From positions 62,001 to 126,000 of the forward strand of contig NZ_SMTL01000004.1 in NCBI RefSeq assembly GCF_004358025.1: DNA of 64,000 nucleotides, read 5' to 3'. The translations under genes and the position numbers were made by a program. This stretch comes from Rhizobium deserti (lineage in GTDB: Bacteria; Pseudomonadota; Alphaproteobacteria; Rhizobiales; Rhizobiaceae). Under the pieces are notes generated by a model. That model searched no databases. It was not told the DNA's origin and was given only the letters and a program-made list of their open reading frames with translations. How positions within the stretch are numbered: position 1 is the stretch's first letter; every line of letters begins with the position of its first letter. This document shows positions 1-9,551 of the stretch, in pieces.

Positions 1-202
1 CGTCTAGCCGCATAGCGCCCTGGTCACGGGTATAAACGCCGGTCAATATCTTGATGAGAGTGGATTTGCCTGCACCGTTTTCACCAAGCAGCGCATGGAT
101 CTCCCCGCGCCCCAGGGTGAAGTCCACGCCGTCAAGCGCTGCAATACCGAGGAAGGACTTGCCAATGCCCCGGGCCTCAAGAAGAAGATCAGGTTCCGTC
201 AT
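1..202 (-). CDS. ytfR: Sugar ABC transporter ATP-binding protein, N-terminal part (YtfR/MglA-type), cut by window edge
   Basis: Only the first 67 codons are inside the window; the gene continues leftward past position 1. The visible protein starts [17 protein letters not shown] and reaches the Walker A loop GENGAGKST at about residues 40-48, as at the N-terminus of the duplicated carbohydrate-uptake ATPases (RbsA/MglA/YtfR). It lies 100 bp downstream of the ytfQ-like gene on the same strand, so it should energise the importer that this binding protein feeds. The start ATG is at 202-200. The assignment to YtfR rather than another CUT2 ATPase rests on the neighbour, not on the fragment itself. 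Confidence 0.85.
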   Translation of the reverse strand, partial: MTEPDLLLEARGIGKSFLGIAALDGVDFTLGRGEIHALLGENGAGKSTLIKILTGVYTRDQGAMRLD

Positions 203-302
203 GATTTCAATCCCGTGTCTGCCAAACAACCGGAGCGGCAAAGGCTGCCGCCCCGGTCACTGAAGGTGCCGGCCCGGATGTCAGAGGGCCGGCGGACAGG
301 GA

Positions 303-1265
303 TCAGTAGCCAAGGCCTTTCTTGGCTTCGTAGACCTTCATCGGATCATCCTTCTGCGTGTACAGCTTGGATTCCGTCTGGATCCACTTCTTCGGTTCCT
401 TCTTGTCCTTGAGATACGCATCCAGCGCATCGAAGGCGGGGCCAGCCATGTTCGGCGTCAGTTCGACTGTCGCGTTGGCCTCTCCCTTGGCCATGGCCTG
501 GAAGATGTCAGGAACTGCGTCGATAGAAACCACCTTGATGTCGGTTCCCGGCTTCAGTCCGGCTTCCTTGATGGCCTGGATCGCTCCGACGGCCATGTCG
601 TCGTTGTGAGCATAGACGGCGCAGATGCTCTTGCCGCCGCCTTCAGCCTTGATGAAGCTTTCCATGACTTCCTTGCCCTTGGTGCGGGTGAAGTCGCCGG
701 TCTGCGAGCGAGCGATCTTGATGTTGGAATGCGAGGCGATGGCCTGCTCAAATCCCTTCTTGCGGTTGATCGCAGGCGAAGACCCCGTCGTGCCCTGAAG
801 CTCCACGACCTTGCAGTCCTTGGAGCCGACATCCTTGACAAGCCAGTCGCCTGCGACCTTGCCTTCATAGACCTGATCCGAGGTGACGGCGGTGAGGTAA
901 AGGTCCTTCGGAGATTCGATCTCGCGGTCAAGCAGGATGACCGGAATGTTTTCTTCCTTGGCTTCCTTGAGGACTGCGTCCCAGCCCGTTGCAACGACCG
1001 GAGCGATCAAAATCGCATCGACGCCTTGGGCGATGAAGCCGCGGATCGCCTTGATCTGATTTTCCTGCTTCTGCTGCGCATCGGCAAATTTCAGCGTGAC
1101 GCCGCGCTTCTCGGCTTCCTGCTTGGTGACAGTGGTTTCGGCAGCGCGCCAGCCGGATTCGGATCCGATCTGCGAAAAGCCAACAGTCAGAGACTTTGCG
1201 GAAACACCTGAAGCCAGGCATGCGGAAAGGGCAACGGCGGCCGTTGCCACGAGTGCTCGTTTCAT
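303..1265 (-). CDS. ytfQ: Periplasmic sugar-binding protein, YtfQ (galactofuranose) type
   Basis: Periplasmic binding protein of a CUT2 sugar importer, 320 residues, the usual length. Residues 1-23 are a Sec signal peptide ending ASGVSA. The mature protein opens LTVGFSQIGSESGWRAAET, nearly the same as E. coli YtfQ, and further conserved stretches (QQKQENQIKA, IAPVVATGW, VELTPNMAGPAFDALD) support that family, whose known ligand is galactofuranose. A strong ribosome site (GGGAGGATTAAG) precedes the ATG at 1265. The ATPase gene follows downstream. The gene is divergent from the arabinose/galactose oxidation operon across a 329-bp gap. Ligand identity is inferred from the family. Confidence 0.92.
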   Translation of the reverse strand: MKRALVATAAVALSACLASGVSAKSLTVGFSQIGSESGWRAAETTVTKQEAEKRGVTLKFADAQQKQENQIKAIRGFIAQGVDAILIAPVVATGWDAVLKEAKEENIPVILLDREIESPKDLYLTAVTSDQVYEGKVAGDWLVKDVGSKDCKVVELQGTTGSSPAINRKKGFEQAIASHSNIKIARSQTGDFTRTKGKEVMESFIKAEGGGKSICAVYAHNDDMAVGAIQAIKEAGLKPGTDIKVVSIDAVPDIFQAMAKGEANATVELTPNMAGPAFDALDAYLKDKKEPKKWIQTESKLYTQKDDPMKVYEAKKGLGY

Positions 1266-1594
1266 CTTAATCCTCCCAGAGATGATGAAGCATATGACAA
1301 AGCTGAATTTACATATAATATTACTTTTGCAAAGGGTCAGATTGAGTCACGGGTGAAATTTTCTGCTGCTCTGCATTGCTGCAGTCACTAACCACCTAAA
1401 TTTAAACGAGAATCATAATTTTAGCTATGCGTATGCTGGGACCAAGCGCCTATTAGCCGTTCTTGACAAGCCTCCGCATAATCCAATAGTCGTATTAATG
1501 ACCGCATCGAATCCGGAGGTTCGATGGGAGGAACGGCCGGGCGATCGGGAGATGCCCTGCCTTTATGTCGGACTAAATTCGGGTGGTTAAATAC
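1266..1594. promoter_or_regulatory. Divergent intergenic region between ytfQ and gguC
   Basis: This 329-bp gap must carry the promoters of both sugar units. An AT-rich stretch with ATGACA (1294-1299) and TATAAT (1314-1319) has only 14 bp between the boxes, so it is a weak sigma-70 candidate. A better rightward candidate has CTTGAC at 1462-1467, the rhizobial -35 form, followed after 17 bp by AATAGT at 1485-1490. No gene is visible. No LysR regulator (such as GbpR beside Agrobacterium chvE) is encoded here. Confidence 0.4.
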
Positions 1595-2584
1595 ATGTTG
1601 CGAGTTCTTCAGGTTGCGAACGCTGGCGCAATGCAGGTTGTTACATGGAGCGGCGAAGGGCAGCCTCGTGCCGTCAATGGCGTGACGTCCACCTATGAGC
1701 TGGCGATGCGGGCGATAACGTCCGGGCGCAGCTTGGCGCAGGAAATCGATGCTGCCGGCCTGGGTGCTGAAGTCGACCTCGAAACCGCTGCCGCCGAAGG
1801 CCGGTTTGCCCTGCCGGTCAGTCATCCGGATCCGGCCCATTATATCGTCGCTGGTACCGGCCTGACCCATCTCGGCTCCGCGTCGGGTCGGGACAAGATG
1901 CATAAGGCTGCGCAGTCGGAAGAGAAGCCGACGGATTCTATGCGCATGTTCCTCATGGGCGTCGAGGGCGGCAAGCCGAAAGCGGGCGAAGTGGGTGCCC
2001 AGCCGGAATGGTTCTACAAGGGCAATGGTACGCAGCTGCGCGCAACGGGCGAGGATCTGGTCTCGCCTTCCTTCGCGCTGGACGGCGGCGAAGAGCCGGA
2101 GCTGGCGGCAATCTATCTGATTGGGCCGGACGGCACGCCGTTCCGTCTCGGCTACTGTCTGGCCAACGAGTTTTCAGACCACGTCACCGAAAAAGGCAAT
2201 TACCTCTGGCTCGCCCATTCCAAGCTGCGCCAGGCAGCGCTTGGTGCCGAGCTTCTCGTCGGCGATCTGCCGGATCACGTCGAAGGCACGTCGCGGATCC
2301 TGCGCGGCGACAAGGTGATCTTCGAAAAGCCCTTCCTTTCGGGAGAGGCGAACATGTCGCACACGATCGCCAACCTCGAGCATCATAACTTCAAGTACGA
2401 TCTCTTCCGCCAGCCGGGCGACCTGCATGTGCATTTCTTCGGAACCGCAACTCTCTCTTTTTCCGAGGGTGTGAAAACCGAGCCGGGCGACGTTTTCGAA
2501 ATCTCGGCGGCGCCATTCCAGCTTCCGTTGGTGAACCGCCTTGCTGTTGCGGCCGACACTCCTGTCGTGATCAAGTCACTCTGA
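1595..2584 (+). CDS. gguC: AraD1/GguC-family 2-keto-3-deoxy-sugar-acid dehydratase (FAH fold)
   Basis: Predicted cytoplasmic enzyme of the fumarylacetoacetate-hydrolase fold, AraD1/GguC group, 329 residues. It would act on the 2-keto-3-deoxy acid made by the dehydratase two genes downstream: for L-arabinose, L-2-keto-3-deoxyarabonate to alpha-ketoglutaric semialdehyde. In Agrobacterium, gguC is linked to chvE-gguA-gguB, which also lie in this operon. I chose ATG 1595 because GGGTGG sits 8 bases upstream; an in-frame GTG at 1583 would add four residues. The gene is first in the operon, with 9 bp to the next gene. Family call is firm; exact reaction is by homology. Confidence 0.85.
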   Translation: MLRVLQVANAGAMQVVTWSGEGQPRAVNGVTSTYELAMRAITSGRSLAQEIDAAGLGAEVDLETAAAEGRFALPVSHPDPAHYIVAGTGLTHLGSASGRDKMHKAAQSEEKPTDSMRMFLMGVEGGKPKAGEVGAQPEWFYKGNGTQLRATGEDLVSPSFALDGGEEPELAAIYLIGPDGTPFRLGYCLANEFSDHVTEKGNYLWLAHSKLRQAALGAELLVGDLPDHVEGTSRILRGDKVIFEKPFLSGEANMSHTIANLEHHNFKYDLFRQPGDLHVHFFGTATLSFSEGVKTEPGDVFEISAAPFQLPLVNRLAVAADTPVVIKSL

Positions 2585-2593
2585 GAGGCGGCA

Positions 2594-3520
2594 ATGACAT
2601 CCATTCGTCTCGCCATCGTCGGACTGGGAAAGATCGCCAGGGACCAGCACCTCGGTGCGATCGAAGCAACGAGCGGTATCGATCTGGTAGCGGTTGCAAG
2701 CCGCAATGCTAAATTGGACGGTGTGGCCTGTTTCTCGGATATCGAAGATCTGCTGGCTTCAGGCATAGCCATAGACGCCGTGTCGCTTTGTACGCCGCCG
2801 CAGGGCCGTTTCAGCCAGGCCAAGGCGGCTCTCTATGCCGGCAAGCATGTCATGCTGGAAAAGCCGCCGGGAGCGACCCTTTCGGAAGTCTATGCTCTCG
2901 AAGCGCTTGCCAAGAGCAAAGGCCTAAGCCTGTTTTCCACCTGGCATTCGCGTGCGGCCGCAGCGGTCGAACCGGCGCGAGCGCTCCTTGGCCAGCGCAA
3001 GATCCGTAGCCTCTCCGTGGAATGGAAGGAAGATGTCCGCCACTGGCATCCAGGCCAGGCATGGATCTGGGAACCGGGTGGTCTCGGCGTCTTCGATCCA
3101 GGCATCAACGCCCTTTCGATCGTCACCCGGATCATGCCGGAGACATTCCACCTCGTTGCCTCGCAGCTCACTTTTCCGGCCAATCGCGCAGCCCCGATTG
3201 CTGCCAGCCTGTCGTTCGAGACCGCCAGCGGGATCCCGGTGGGAGCCGAGTTCGACTGGCGGCAGACGGGCCCGCAGACCTGGGATATCCGTGTTGAGAC
3301 GGAGGAAGGGTCGGTGGTTCTGACCCATGGTGGCAGCCGGCTCTTCGTCGACGGCGAGCCCCGCATGGTCGAGGAAGACAAGGAATACAGCAATCTCTAT
3401 CGGGATTTCGTATCATTGGTAGCCAAGGGCGCCAGCGACACCGATTTTTCGCCGCTTGTGCATGTTGCCGATGCTTTCATGCTGGGCAGGCGCATCCAAA
3501 CTGAAGCATTCGAGGACTGA
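2594..3520 (+). CDS. gal: D-galactose/L-arabinose 1-dehydrogenase (Gfo/Idh/MocA family)
   Basis: NAD(P)-dependent sugar dehydrogenase, 308 residues, matching the roughly 309-residue galactose/arabinose 1-dehydrogenases of Rhizobium and Azospirillum. The N-terminal Rossmann motif is [12 protein letters not shown] (residues 8-19) and the Gfo/Idh signature EKPPGAT is near residue 90. It would oxidise the aldose at C1 to the lactone, the first step of the non-phosphorylating pathway. It lies between GguC and the aldonate dehydratase, and its last codons carry the ribosome site GAGGA for that dehydratase, suggesting tight translational linkage. Galactose versus arabinose preference cannot be read from the sequence. 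Confidence 0.85.
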   Translation: MTSIRLAIVGLGKIARDQHLGAIEATSGIDLVAVASRNAKLDGVACFSDIEDLLASGIAIDAVSLCTPPQGRFSQAKAALYAGKHVMLEKPPGATLSEVYALEALAKSKGLSLFSTWHSRAAAAVEPARALLGQRKIRSLSVEWKEDVRHWHPGQAWIWEPGGLGVFDPGINALSIVTRIMPETFHLVASQLTFPANRAAPIAASLSFETASGIPVGAEFDWRQTGPQTWDIRVETEEGSVVLTHGGSRLFVDGEPRMVEEDKEYSNLYRDFVSLVAKGASDTDFSPLVHVADAFMLGRRIQTEAFED

Positions 3521-3521
3521 T

Positions 3522-5366
3522 ATGACCAATTCCGAAAACGCTCCATCCACCGAGATCGCCGAGACTGGAGAGCGCCGCCAGGAAGTGCGCAGGCTCCGGT
3601 CGCGCGCCTGGTTCGACAATCCGGACAACGTGGACATGACGGCGCTCTATCTCGAGCGCTACATGAACTTCGGCCTCAGCCAGGCGGAACTTCAGTCCGA
3701 CCGACCTATCATCGGCATCGCCCAAACCGGTTCGGATCTGTCGCCCTGCAATCGGCATCACCTCGAACTGGCCAATCGCCTGCGCGAAGGTATCCGCGAA
3801 GCGGGCGGCATCGCGATCGAATTTCCGGTCCACCCGATCCAGGAAACCGGCAAGCGCCCGACCGCCGGCCTTGATCGCAACCTCGCCTATCTTGGCCTTG
3901 TCGAAATTCTCTACGGTTATCCACTGGACGCGGTCGTCCTGACGATCGGCTGCGACAAGACCACGCCGGCCTGTCTTATGGCCGCGGCAACGGTCAACAT
4001 CCCGTCGATCGCGCTTTCGGTCGGGCCTATGTTGAACGGCTGGTTCCGCGGCGAGCGCACCGGATCCGGCACGATTGTCTGGAAGGCGCGCGAACTTCTG
4101 GCAAAGGGCGAGATCGACTATGCCGGCTTCGTCAAGCTCGTCGCCTCCTCGGCACCGTCGACCGGCTATTGCAATACGATGGGCACGGCAACGACGATGA
4201 ACTCGCTTGCCGAAGCACTCGGCATGCAGCTACCCGGTTCGGCCGCCATCCCGGCGCCTTATCGTGACCGCCAAGAAGTCGCCTATCTGACCGGCCTGCG
4301 CATCGTCGAAATGGTCAAGGAGGACCTGAAGCCCTCCGATATCCTGACGAAGGACGCCTTCGTCAACGCCATCCGCGTGAATTCGGCGATCGGCGGCTCG
4401 ACCAATGCACCGATCCATCTGAACGCGCTCGCCCGTCACATCGGCGTCGAACTTTCCGTCGACGACTGGCAGACTTACGGCGAAGAAATCCCGCTGCTGG
4501 TGAACCTGCAGCCGGCCGGCGAATATCTCGGCGAAGACTATTATCATGCCGGCGGCGTACCGGCCGTCGTCAACCAGCTGATGCGTCAGGGCCTCATCAA
4601 TGAGGACGCCATGACGGTCAACGGCAAGACGATCGGCGACAACTGCCGCGGCGCCATCATCGAGGACGAGAAGGTCATCCGCCGCTATGAAGAGCCGCTG
4701 AAGGCGCATGCCGGCTTCCGTGTGCTGCGCGGCAACCTGTTCTCGTCTGCGATCATGAAGACCAGTGTCATCTCGCCGGAATTCCGCCAGCGCTACCTCA
4801 ACAACCCGAACGATCCGGAAGCCTTCGAGGGGCGTGCCGTCGTGTTCGACGGTCCGGAAGACTACCACCACCGCATCGACGATCCGTCGCTGGAGATCGA
4901 CGAGCATACGGTGCTGTTCATGCGCGGTGCCGGGCCGATCGGTTATCCGGGGGCGGCCGAAGTCGTCAACATGCGGGCACCGGACTATCTCCTGAAGCGC
5001 GGAATTTCGTCGCTTGCCTGCATCGGTGACGGCCGTCAGTCGGGAACATCAGGTAGCCCGTCCATCCTCAACGCCTCGCCGGAAGCGGCGGCGGGCGGCG
5101 GCTTGGCACTGTTGCGCACCGGTGACCGGGTCCGCATCGACCTTGGTCGCGGAACAGCCGATATCCTGATTTCCGAAGAAGAGTTGCAGCAGCGTCGCGA
5201 GGCACTTGCAGCAGAGGGCGGTTACCAGTATCCGAAGCATCAGACGCCTTGGCAGGAAATCCAGCGCGGCATCGTCGGGCAGATGGAGACCGGCGCTGTG
5301 CTGGAGCCGGCGGTGAAGTATCAGCGCATCGCGCAGACCGCAGGCCTGCCGCGCGACAACCATTGA
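3522..5366 (+). CDS. IlvD/Edd-family sugar acid dehydratase (L-arabonate dehydratase type)
   Basis: Iron-sulfur dehydratase of the IlvD/Edd family, 614 residues. Conserved features are [13 protein letters not shown] near residue 145, [20 protein letters not shown] near residue 210 (a second cluster cysteine), and [20 protein letters not shown] near residue 505. Pathway context (sugar dehydrogenase before it, AraD1 in the same operon) points to L-arabonate or D-galactonate dehydration to the 2-keto-3-deoxy acid. I used ATG 3522, with GAGGA five bases upstream and one base after the previous stop; a longer frame from 3456 overlaps the preceding gene and is unlikely. A dihydroxy-acid dehydratase role (IlvD) is less likely given the neighbours. 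Confidence 0.85.
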   Translation: MTNSENAPSTEIAETGERRQEVRRLRSRAWFDNPDNVDMTALYLERYMNFGLSQAELQSDRPIIGIAQTGSDLSPCNRHHLELANRLREGIREAGGIAIEFPVHPIQETGKRPTAGLDRNLAYLGLVEILYGYPLDAVVLTIGCDKTTPACLMAAATVNIPSIALSVGPMLNGWFRGERTGSGTIVWKARELLAKGEIDYAGFVKLVASSAPSTGYCNTMGTATTMNSLAEALGMQLPGSAAIPAPYRDRQEVAYLTGLRIVEMVKEDLKPSDILTKDAFVNAIRVNSAIGGSTNAPIHLNALARHIGVELSVDDWQTYGEEIPLLVNLQPAGEYLGEDYYHAGGVPAVVNQLMRQGLINEDAMTVNGKTIGDNCRGAIIEDEKVIRRYEEPLKAHAGFRVLRGNLFSSAIMKTSVISPEFRQRYLNNPNDPEAFEGRAVVFDGPEDYHHRIDDPSLEIDEHTVLFMRGAGPIGYPGAAEVVNMRAPDYLLKRGISSLACIGDGRQSGTSGSPSILNASPEAAAGGGLALLRTGDRVRIDLGRGTADILISEEELQQRREALAAEGGYQYPKHQTPWQEIQRGIVGQMETGAVLEPAVKYQRIAQTAGLPRDNH

Positions 5367-5372
5367 TCCTTG

Positions 5373-5398
5373 GGGGCACATACGCCCCTTGGGTTTTG
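5373..5398 (+). terminator. Weak terminator-like hairpin after the dehydratase gene
   Basis: GGGGC (5373-5377) can pair with GCCCC (5384-5388) across a six-base loop, followed by TTGGGTTTT. The stem is short and the T-tract is interrupted, so partial attenuation between the catabolic genes and chvE is more plausible than full termination. Confidence 0.3.
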
Positions 5399-5431
5399 AG
5401 GATGGCGAGGAGCCAGCCTCTTTACAACCTG

Positions 5432-5450
5432 GCGGCTCGAAGGGAGCCGC
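5432..5450 (+). promoter_or_regulatory. Stem-loop directly upstream of the chvE ribosome site
   Basis: GCGGCTC (5432-5438) pairs perfectly with GAGCCGC (5444-5450) around the loop GAAGG. It has no T-tract and ends about eight bases before the chvE Shine-Dalgarno sequence GGAGGAG. A role as an mRNA 5'-stabilising stem or translational control element is inference. Confidence 0.4.
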
Positions 5451-5468
5451 TGTAACGGAGGAGTAGTA

Positions 5469-6530
5469 ATGAATATTCTTAAGCTTTTGACGACTGCTAC
5501 GGTATTGGCCGGTTTTGCATTTGCTGCACCGGCTGGTGCCGCCGACAAAGGTCTCGTTGGCGTTGCCATGCCGACCAAGTCCTCCGCCCGCTGGATCGCC
5601 GACGGCGACAACATGGTCAAGGTTCTGAAGGAACGCGGTTACGCCGTCGACCTTCAGTATGCTGAAGACGACGTTCCGAACCAGCTCTCCCAGATCGAGA
5701 ACATGATCACCAAGGGCGCCAAGGTTCTTGTTGTGGCCTCGATCGACGGCACCACGTTGTCGGACGTTCTGCAGCAGGCTGCAGACCAGAAGATCAAGGT
5801 CATCGCCTATGACCGCCTGATCCGCGATACGCCGAATGTCAGCTACTATGCGACCTTCGACAACTTCCAGGTCGGCGTTCTGCAGGCGACCTCGCTCGTG
5901 AAGGCTCTCAAGGCCGATACCGAAAAGGGCCCGTTCAACATTGAGCTCTTCGGCGGTTCGCCGGACGACAACAATGCCTACTTCTTCTACAATGGTGCGA
6001 TGAGCGTGCTGCAGCCGCTGATCGACAAGGGCACGATCGTCGTCGGCAGCGGCCAGACCGGTATGGATCAGGTTGCAACCCTTCGCTGGGATCCGGCAAC
6101 TGCCCAGTCGCGCATGGACGCCATCCTTTCCTCGACCTATTCAGACAAGAAGCTGAACGCGGTTCTGTCGCCTTATGACGGCATCTCGATCGGCATCCTT
6201 TCTTCGCTGAAGGGCGTCGGCTATGGCAGCGGCGACATGCCAATGCCGTTCGTATCCGGCCAGGACGCGGAAGTGCCTTCGGTCAAGTCGATCATTGCCG
6301 GCGAGCAGTATTCGACCATCTTCAAGGACACCCGCGACCTCGCCAAGGTGACCGTCGACATGGTTGATGCAGCCATGAGCGGCAAGGAGCCTGAGGTCAA
6401 CGACACGAAGAGCTACGACAACGGCAAGAAAGTCGTTCCTTCCTACCTGCTGAAGCCGGTCGTCGTCGACAAGTCCAACTGGAAGATCCTGATCGACAGC
6501 GGTTACTACACCGAAGCACAGGTCAAGTAA
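5469..6530 (+). CDS. chvE: ChvE-type multiple sugar-binding periplasmic protein
   Basis: Periplasmic sugar-binding protein, 353 residues, with a Sec signal peptide ending APAGAA at about residue 25. The mature start [20 protein letters not shown] is characteristic of ChvE/XylF-like proteins. In Agrobacterium ChvE binds arabinose, galactose, glucose and related sugars for GguAB uptake and chemotaxis, and also presents sugars to the VirA sensor. The ribosome site GGAGGAG seven bases before ATG is very strong. Hairpins lie on both sides of the gene (5432-5450 and 6537-6566), a common arrangement for binding-protein genes expressed more strongly than their transporter genes. Confidence 0.93.
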   Translation: MNILKLLTTATVLAGFAFAAPAGAADKGLVGVAMPTKSSARWIADGDNMVKVLKERGYAVDLQYAEDDVPNQLSQIENMITKGAKVLVVASIDGTTLSDVLQQAADQKIKVIAYDRLIRDTPNVSYYATFDNFQVGVLQATSLVKALKADTEKGPFNIELFGGSPDDNNAYFFYNGAMSVLQPLIDKGTIVVGSGQTGMDQVATLRWDPATAQSRMDAILSSTYSDKKLNAVLSPYDGISIGILSSLKGVGYGSGDMPMPFVSGQDAEVPSVKSIIAGEQYSTIFKDTRDLAKVTVDMVDAAMSGKEPEVNDTKSYDNGKKVVPSYLLKPVVVDKSNWKILIDSGYYTEAQVK

Positions 6531-6536
6531 TTCATA

Positions 6537-6566
6537 AGCCGCGCGGCGTTTTCACGCCGCGCGGCT
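6537..6566 (+). terminator. Strong intercistronic hairpin between chvE and gguA
   Basis: GCCGCGCGGCG (6538-6548) pairs perfectly with CGCCGCGCGGC (6555-6565) around the loop TTTTCA, with a further A-T pair outside. No T-tract follows, so it is likely a partial terminator or a 3'-end stabiliser that lets chvE mRNA outlast gguAB mRNA. Confidence 0.65.
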
Positions 6567-6586
6567 CCTCGTATCTGGGAGTCGTC

Positions 6587-8143
6587 ATGCTTGATCCCGT
6601 ACCTCTTGCCGAAAAGCCGCCCATTCTTGAAATGCGGGGCATTTCGAAGAGTTTTGGCGCCGTAAAGGCGCTTTCCGACGTCAGCTTTACCGTCAAGGAA
6701 GGCGAAATTCATGCCTTGGTCGGCGAAAACGGCGCCGGCAAGTCAACGCTGATGAAAGTGCTGTCGGGCGTCTACCCGCATGGTTCCTACGAAGGCTCGA
6801 TCCTGTTCGACGGAGACGAGCGCCATTTCCGTGACATCAACGATTCCGAAAAACTCGGGATTATCATCATTCATCAGGAGCTCGCGCTCATTCCGCTGAT
6901 GTCCATTGCCGAGAACATCTTTCTCGCCAAAGGGCCATCCAAGTTCGGCGTGATCGACCGCGACCTGCGTTACAAGCGCACCAGGGAACTGCTGGCCAAG
7001 GTCGGCTTAACCGAAGCGCCCGAAACCCTGATCACCAATCTCGGCGTCGGCAAGCAACAGCTGGTGGAAATAGCCAAGGCGCTGTCGAAGGACGTACGCC
7101 TGCTGATCCTCGACGAGCCGACGGCCTCGCTCAACGAAACAGACAGCGCAGCCCTTCTGGAACTCCTCAAGGAATTCCGCAGAAACGGTATTACCTCGAT
7201 CATGATCAGCCACAAGCTGAACGAGATTTCGGAAGTCGCCGACCGGATCACGGTGCTGCGCGACGGACGGACTGTGGGCACGCTCGATTGTCACGAAGGT
7301 CCTGTCGACGAAGACGAAATCGTCCGCCGCATGGTCGACCGCGATCTCGAGAGCCGCTATCCGGCTCGCACGCCGAAGATTGGCGACGTCATTTTCGAAG
7401 TCGAGAACTGGTCCGTCTATCATCCGCAGCATTCCAGCCGGCAGATGGTCAAGAACGTATCGATGAAGGTCAGGGCGGGCGAAGTCGTCGGTATTTCGGG
7501 GCTGATGGGCGCCGGCCGCACTGAGTTCGCAATGAGCGTTTTCGGTCGCACCTACGGCCGCGACATCACCGGCACCGTGAAGATTCACGGCAAGGAAGCC
7601 GATACGTCGGATGTCCACCGTGCCATCAAAGCCGGTCTGGCTTACGTTACGGAAGACCGTAAGCATCTTGGTCTCATCCTGGCAGAAGACATCCGCAAGA
7701 ACATCTCTTTGGCGCATCTCGGCGGCGTTTCGTCCTCAGGTGTCATTGACGATATCAAGGAAATGAAGGTGGCACAGGAATTCCGCACCCGCATGCGAAT
7801 CCGCAGCCATAACGTTTATCAGGAAACCGGCAAACTTTCCGGCGGCAACCAGCAGAAGGTGGTTCTGTCGAAATGGCTGTTCACGGGGCCTGACATCCTG
7901 ATCCTGGACGAGCCAACGCGCGGCATCGATGTCGGCGCCAAATACGAAATCTATTCCATCATCAACGAACTTGCGGATGCCGGTAAGGCTGTCATCGTGA
8001 TCTCCTCGGAAATGCCTGAGCTCATCGGCACATGCGACAGGATCATGGTTATGCATGAAGGCGAGTTTGTCGGCGAAGTAGCCGGCGAAGAGGCAACGCA
8101 GGAAAATATCATGCGCGCTATCATGCGTCGCAAAGGGAGATAA
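6587..8143 (+). CDS. gguA: GguA, duplicated sugar ABC transporter ATPase
   Basis: Cytoplasmic energising subunit of the ChvE sugar importer, 518 residues, with two ATPase halves. Half one has Walker [10 protein letters not shown] at about residues 46-54, a degenerate signature region [16 protein letters not shown], and Walker [10 protein letters not shown]. Half two has the degenerate nucleotide loop [10 protein letters not shown] near residue 305, the signature [10 protein letters not shown] near residue 417, and [14 protein letters not shown]. This asymmetry is typical of CUT2 ATPases (RbsA, XylG). It is translated from ATG 6587 with GGGAG six bases upstream, and only two bases separate it from gguB. 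Confidence 0.93.
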   Translation: MLDPVPLAEKPPILEMRGISKSFGAVKALSDVSFTVKEGEIHALVGENGAGKSTLMKVLSGVYPHGSYEGSILFDGDERHFRDINDSEKLGIIIIHQELALIPLMSIAENIFLAKGPSKFGVIDRDLRYKRTRELLAKVGLTEAPETLITNLGVGKQQLVEIAKALSKDVRLLILDEPTASLNETDSAALLELLKEFRRNGITSIMISHKLNEISEVADRITVLRDGRTVGTLDCHEGPVDEDEIVRRMVDRDLESRYPARTPKIGDVIFEVENWSVYHPQHSSRQMVKNVSMKVRAGEVVGISGLMGAGRTEFAMSVFGRTYGRDITGTVKIHGKEADTSDVHRAIKAGLAYVTEDRKHLGLILAEDIRKNISLAHLGGVSSSGVIDDIKEMKVAQEFRTRMRIRSHNVYQETGKLSGGNQQKVVLSKWLFTGPDILILDEPTRGIDVGAKYEIYSIINELADAGKAVIVISSEMPELIGTCDRIMVMHEGEFVGEVAGEEATQENIMRAIMRRKGR

Positions 8144-8145
8144 TT

Positions 8146-9336
8146 ATGAGCACTCCGCAGGAAGCAATCACCGCTCCCAAGGTGGCGACGAGTTTCTGGA
8201 AGGACAATTTGCGCGACTACGGCATGCTGATTTCGCTGGTCGCGATCGTCATCTTCTTCCAGGTCGCAACCGGCGGCATTCTCCTTAAGCCGCTCAACAT
8301 TACCAACATTGTTCTGCAGAATTCCTATATCGTCGTCATGGCGCTCGGCATGCTGCTGATCATCGTGACTGGCCATATTGACCTGTCCGTTGGGTCTGTC
8401 GCAGGCTTTATCGGTGGTCTCGCCGGGTTGCTGATGGTCCGCTGGGGTGTCGATATCTGGCTGTCGATCATCGTCTGCCTTGTCGTGGGCGGATTGATCG
8501 GTGCAATCCAGGGCTATTTCGTCGCCTATTTCAAGATCCCGTCATTTATCGTCACTCTTGCGGGGATGCTGGTCTTTCGCGGTTTCATGATCGCCATCCT
8601 TGGTAGCCAAGCCATCGGTCCATTTCCGCCCATCTTCCAGAAGCTGTCTTCCGGCTATGTCATCGAGCTTATCTCTTCAGAGGGCGGCCTTTATCTGACG
8701 TCCTTCATCCTCGGCCTGTTGCTGGCACTGGCGCTGGTCTGGCAGAATTTCCGCAGCCGCGCCCGTCGCATCACGCATGGTGTCGAGAGCGAGCCAATGG
8801 GCTTCTTCATCGGCAAGAACATCGTGGTGCTGGCCGCAATCGGCTATGTCGCCTACCTGATCTCCTCGCATCGCGGCATGCCCAACGTTCTGATTATCAT
8901 GGCTGTGCTGATCGTCGCCTATGGATTCTTCACCAACCGCACGATTATTGGACGCCAGATTTATGCGGTTGGCGGCAACGCCCGTGCAGCCGAGCTATCG
9001 GGCATCAAGGCGACGCGTCTCGTGTTCTGGACCTTCGTCAATATGGGTGTTCTGGCAGCACTTGGTGGCCTTGTGGTTGCAGCTCGCCTGAACAGCGCCA
9101 CGCCGAAGGCCGGTACGGGCTTTGAGCTCGACGTCATTGCAGCCTGCTTCATCGGCGGGGCATCGGCCTATGGCGGCGTCGGCAAGGTCACCGGTGCGGT
9201 AATTGGCGCATTCCTGATGGGCGTGATGAACAATGGCATGTCCATCCTCGGCATCGGCATTGATTACCAGCAGGTGATCAAGGGGCTGGTTCTGCTGGGC
9301 GCTGTCTGTGTCGACGTTTACAACCAGCGCCGCTGA
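8146..9336 (+). CDS. gguB: GguB, sugar ABC transporter permease
   Basis: Integral membrane subunit of the ChvE-GguAB importer, 396 residues, with about ten hydrophobic segments. The family stretch GLVVAARLNSATPKAGTGFE and the following glycine-rich region FIGGASAYGGVGKVTGAVIGA mark the CUT2 permease (XylH/RbsC-like). The ribosome site GGGAGATAATT overlaps the end of gguA, so the two are probably translated together. It is the last gene of the operon and a strong terminator follows 22 bp after the stop codon. Confidence 0.93.
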   Translation: MSTPQEAITAPKVATSFWKDNLRDYGMLISLVAIVIFFQVATGGILLKPLNITNIVLQNSYIVVMALGMLLIIVTGHIDLSVGSVAGFIGGLAGLLMVRWGVDIWLSIIVCLVVGGLIGAIQGYFVAYFKIPSFIVTLAGMLVFRGFMIAILGSQAIGPFPPIFQKLSSGYVIELISSEGGLYLTSFILGLLLALALVWQNFRSRARRITHGVESEPMGFFIGKNIVVLAAIGYVAYLISSHRGMPNVLIIMAVLIVAYGFFTNRTIIGRQIYAVGGNARAAELSGIKATRLVFWTFVNMGVLAALGGLVVAARLNSATPKAGTGFELDVIAACFIGGASAYGGVGKVTGAVIGAFLMGVMNNGMSILGIGIDYQQVIKGLVLLGAVCVDVYNQRR

Positions 9337-9358
9337 ACCGGTGATGAAAGATCGATTG

Positions 9359-9388
9359 CGGGCGGGGCTTCAGGCTCCGCCCGTTTTC
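9359..9388 (+). terminator. Rho-independent terminator of the gguC-to-gguB operon
   Basis: CGGGCGGGGC (9359-9368) pairs with GCTCCGCCCG (9374-9383), ten pairs including one G-T, around loop TTCAG, followed by TTTTC. It closes the sugar operon. Confidence 0.85.
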
Positions 9389-9551
9389 GTTGGCGATTAA
9401 GGCCAGCTCCTGAGCCTGCAAAACTAGTATGCACTCTGAGCGGGTTCAGTGCGATACCTGCTTAATAACGCCGACACATTATGGCCGTGATCACGTTGCT
9501 TTTGCTGGCGACTTCAACAATGATCCGGCAGTCTCAGCATCCGGCTTGCCA

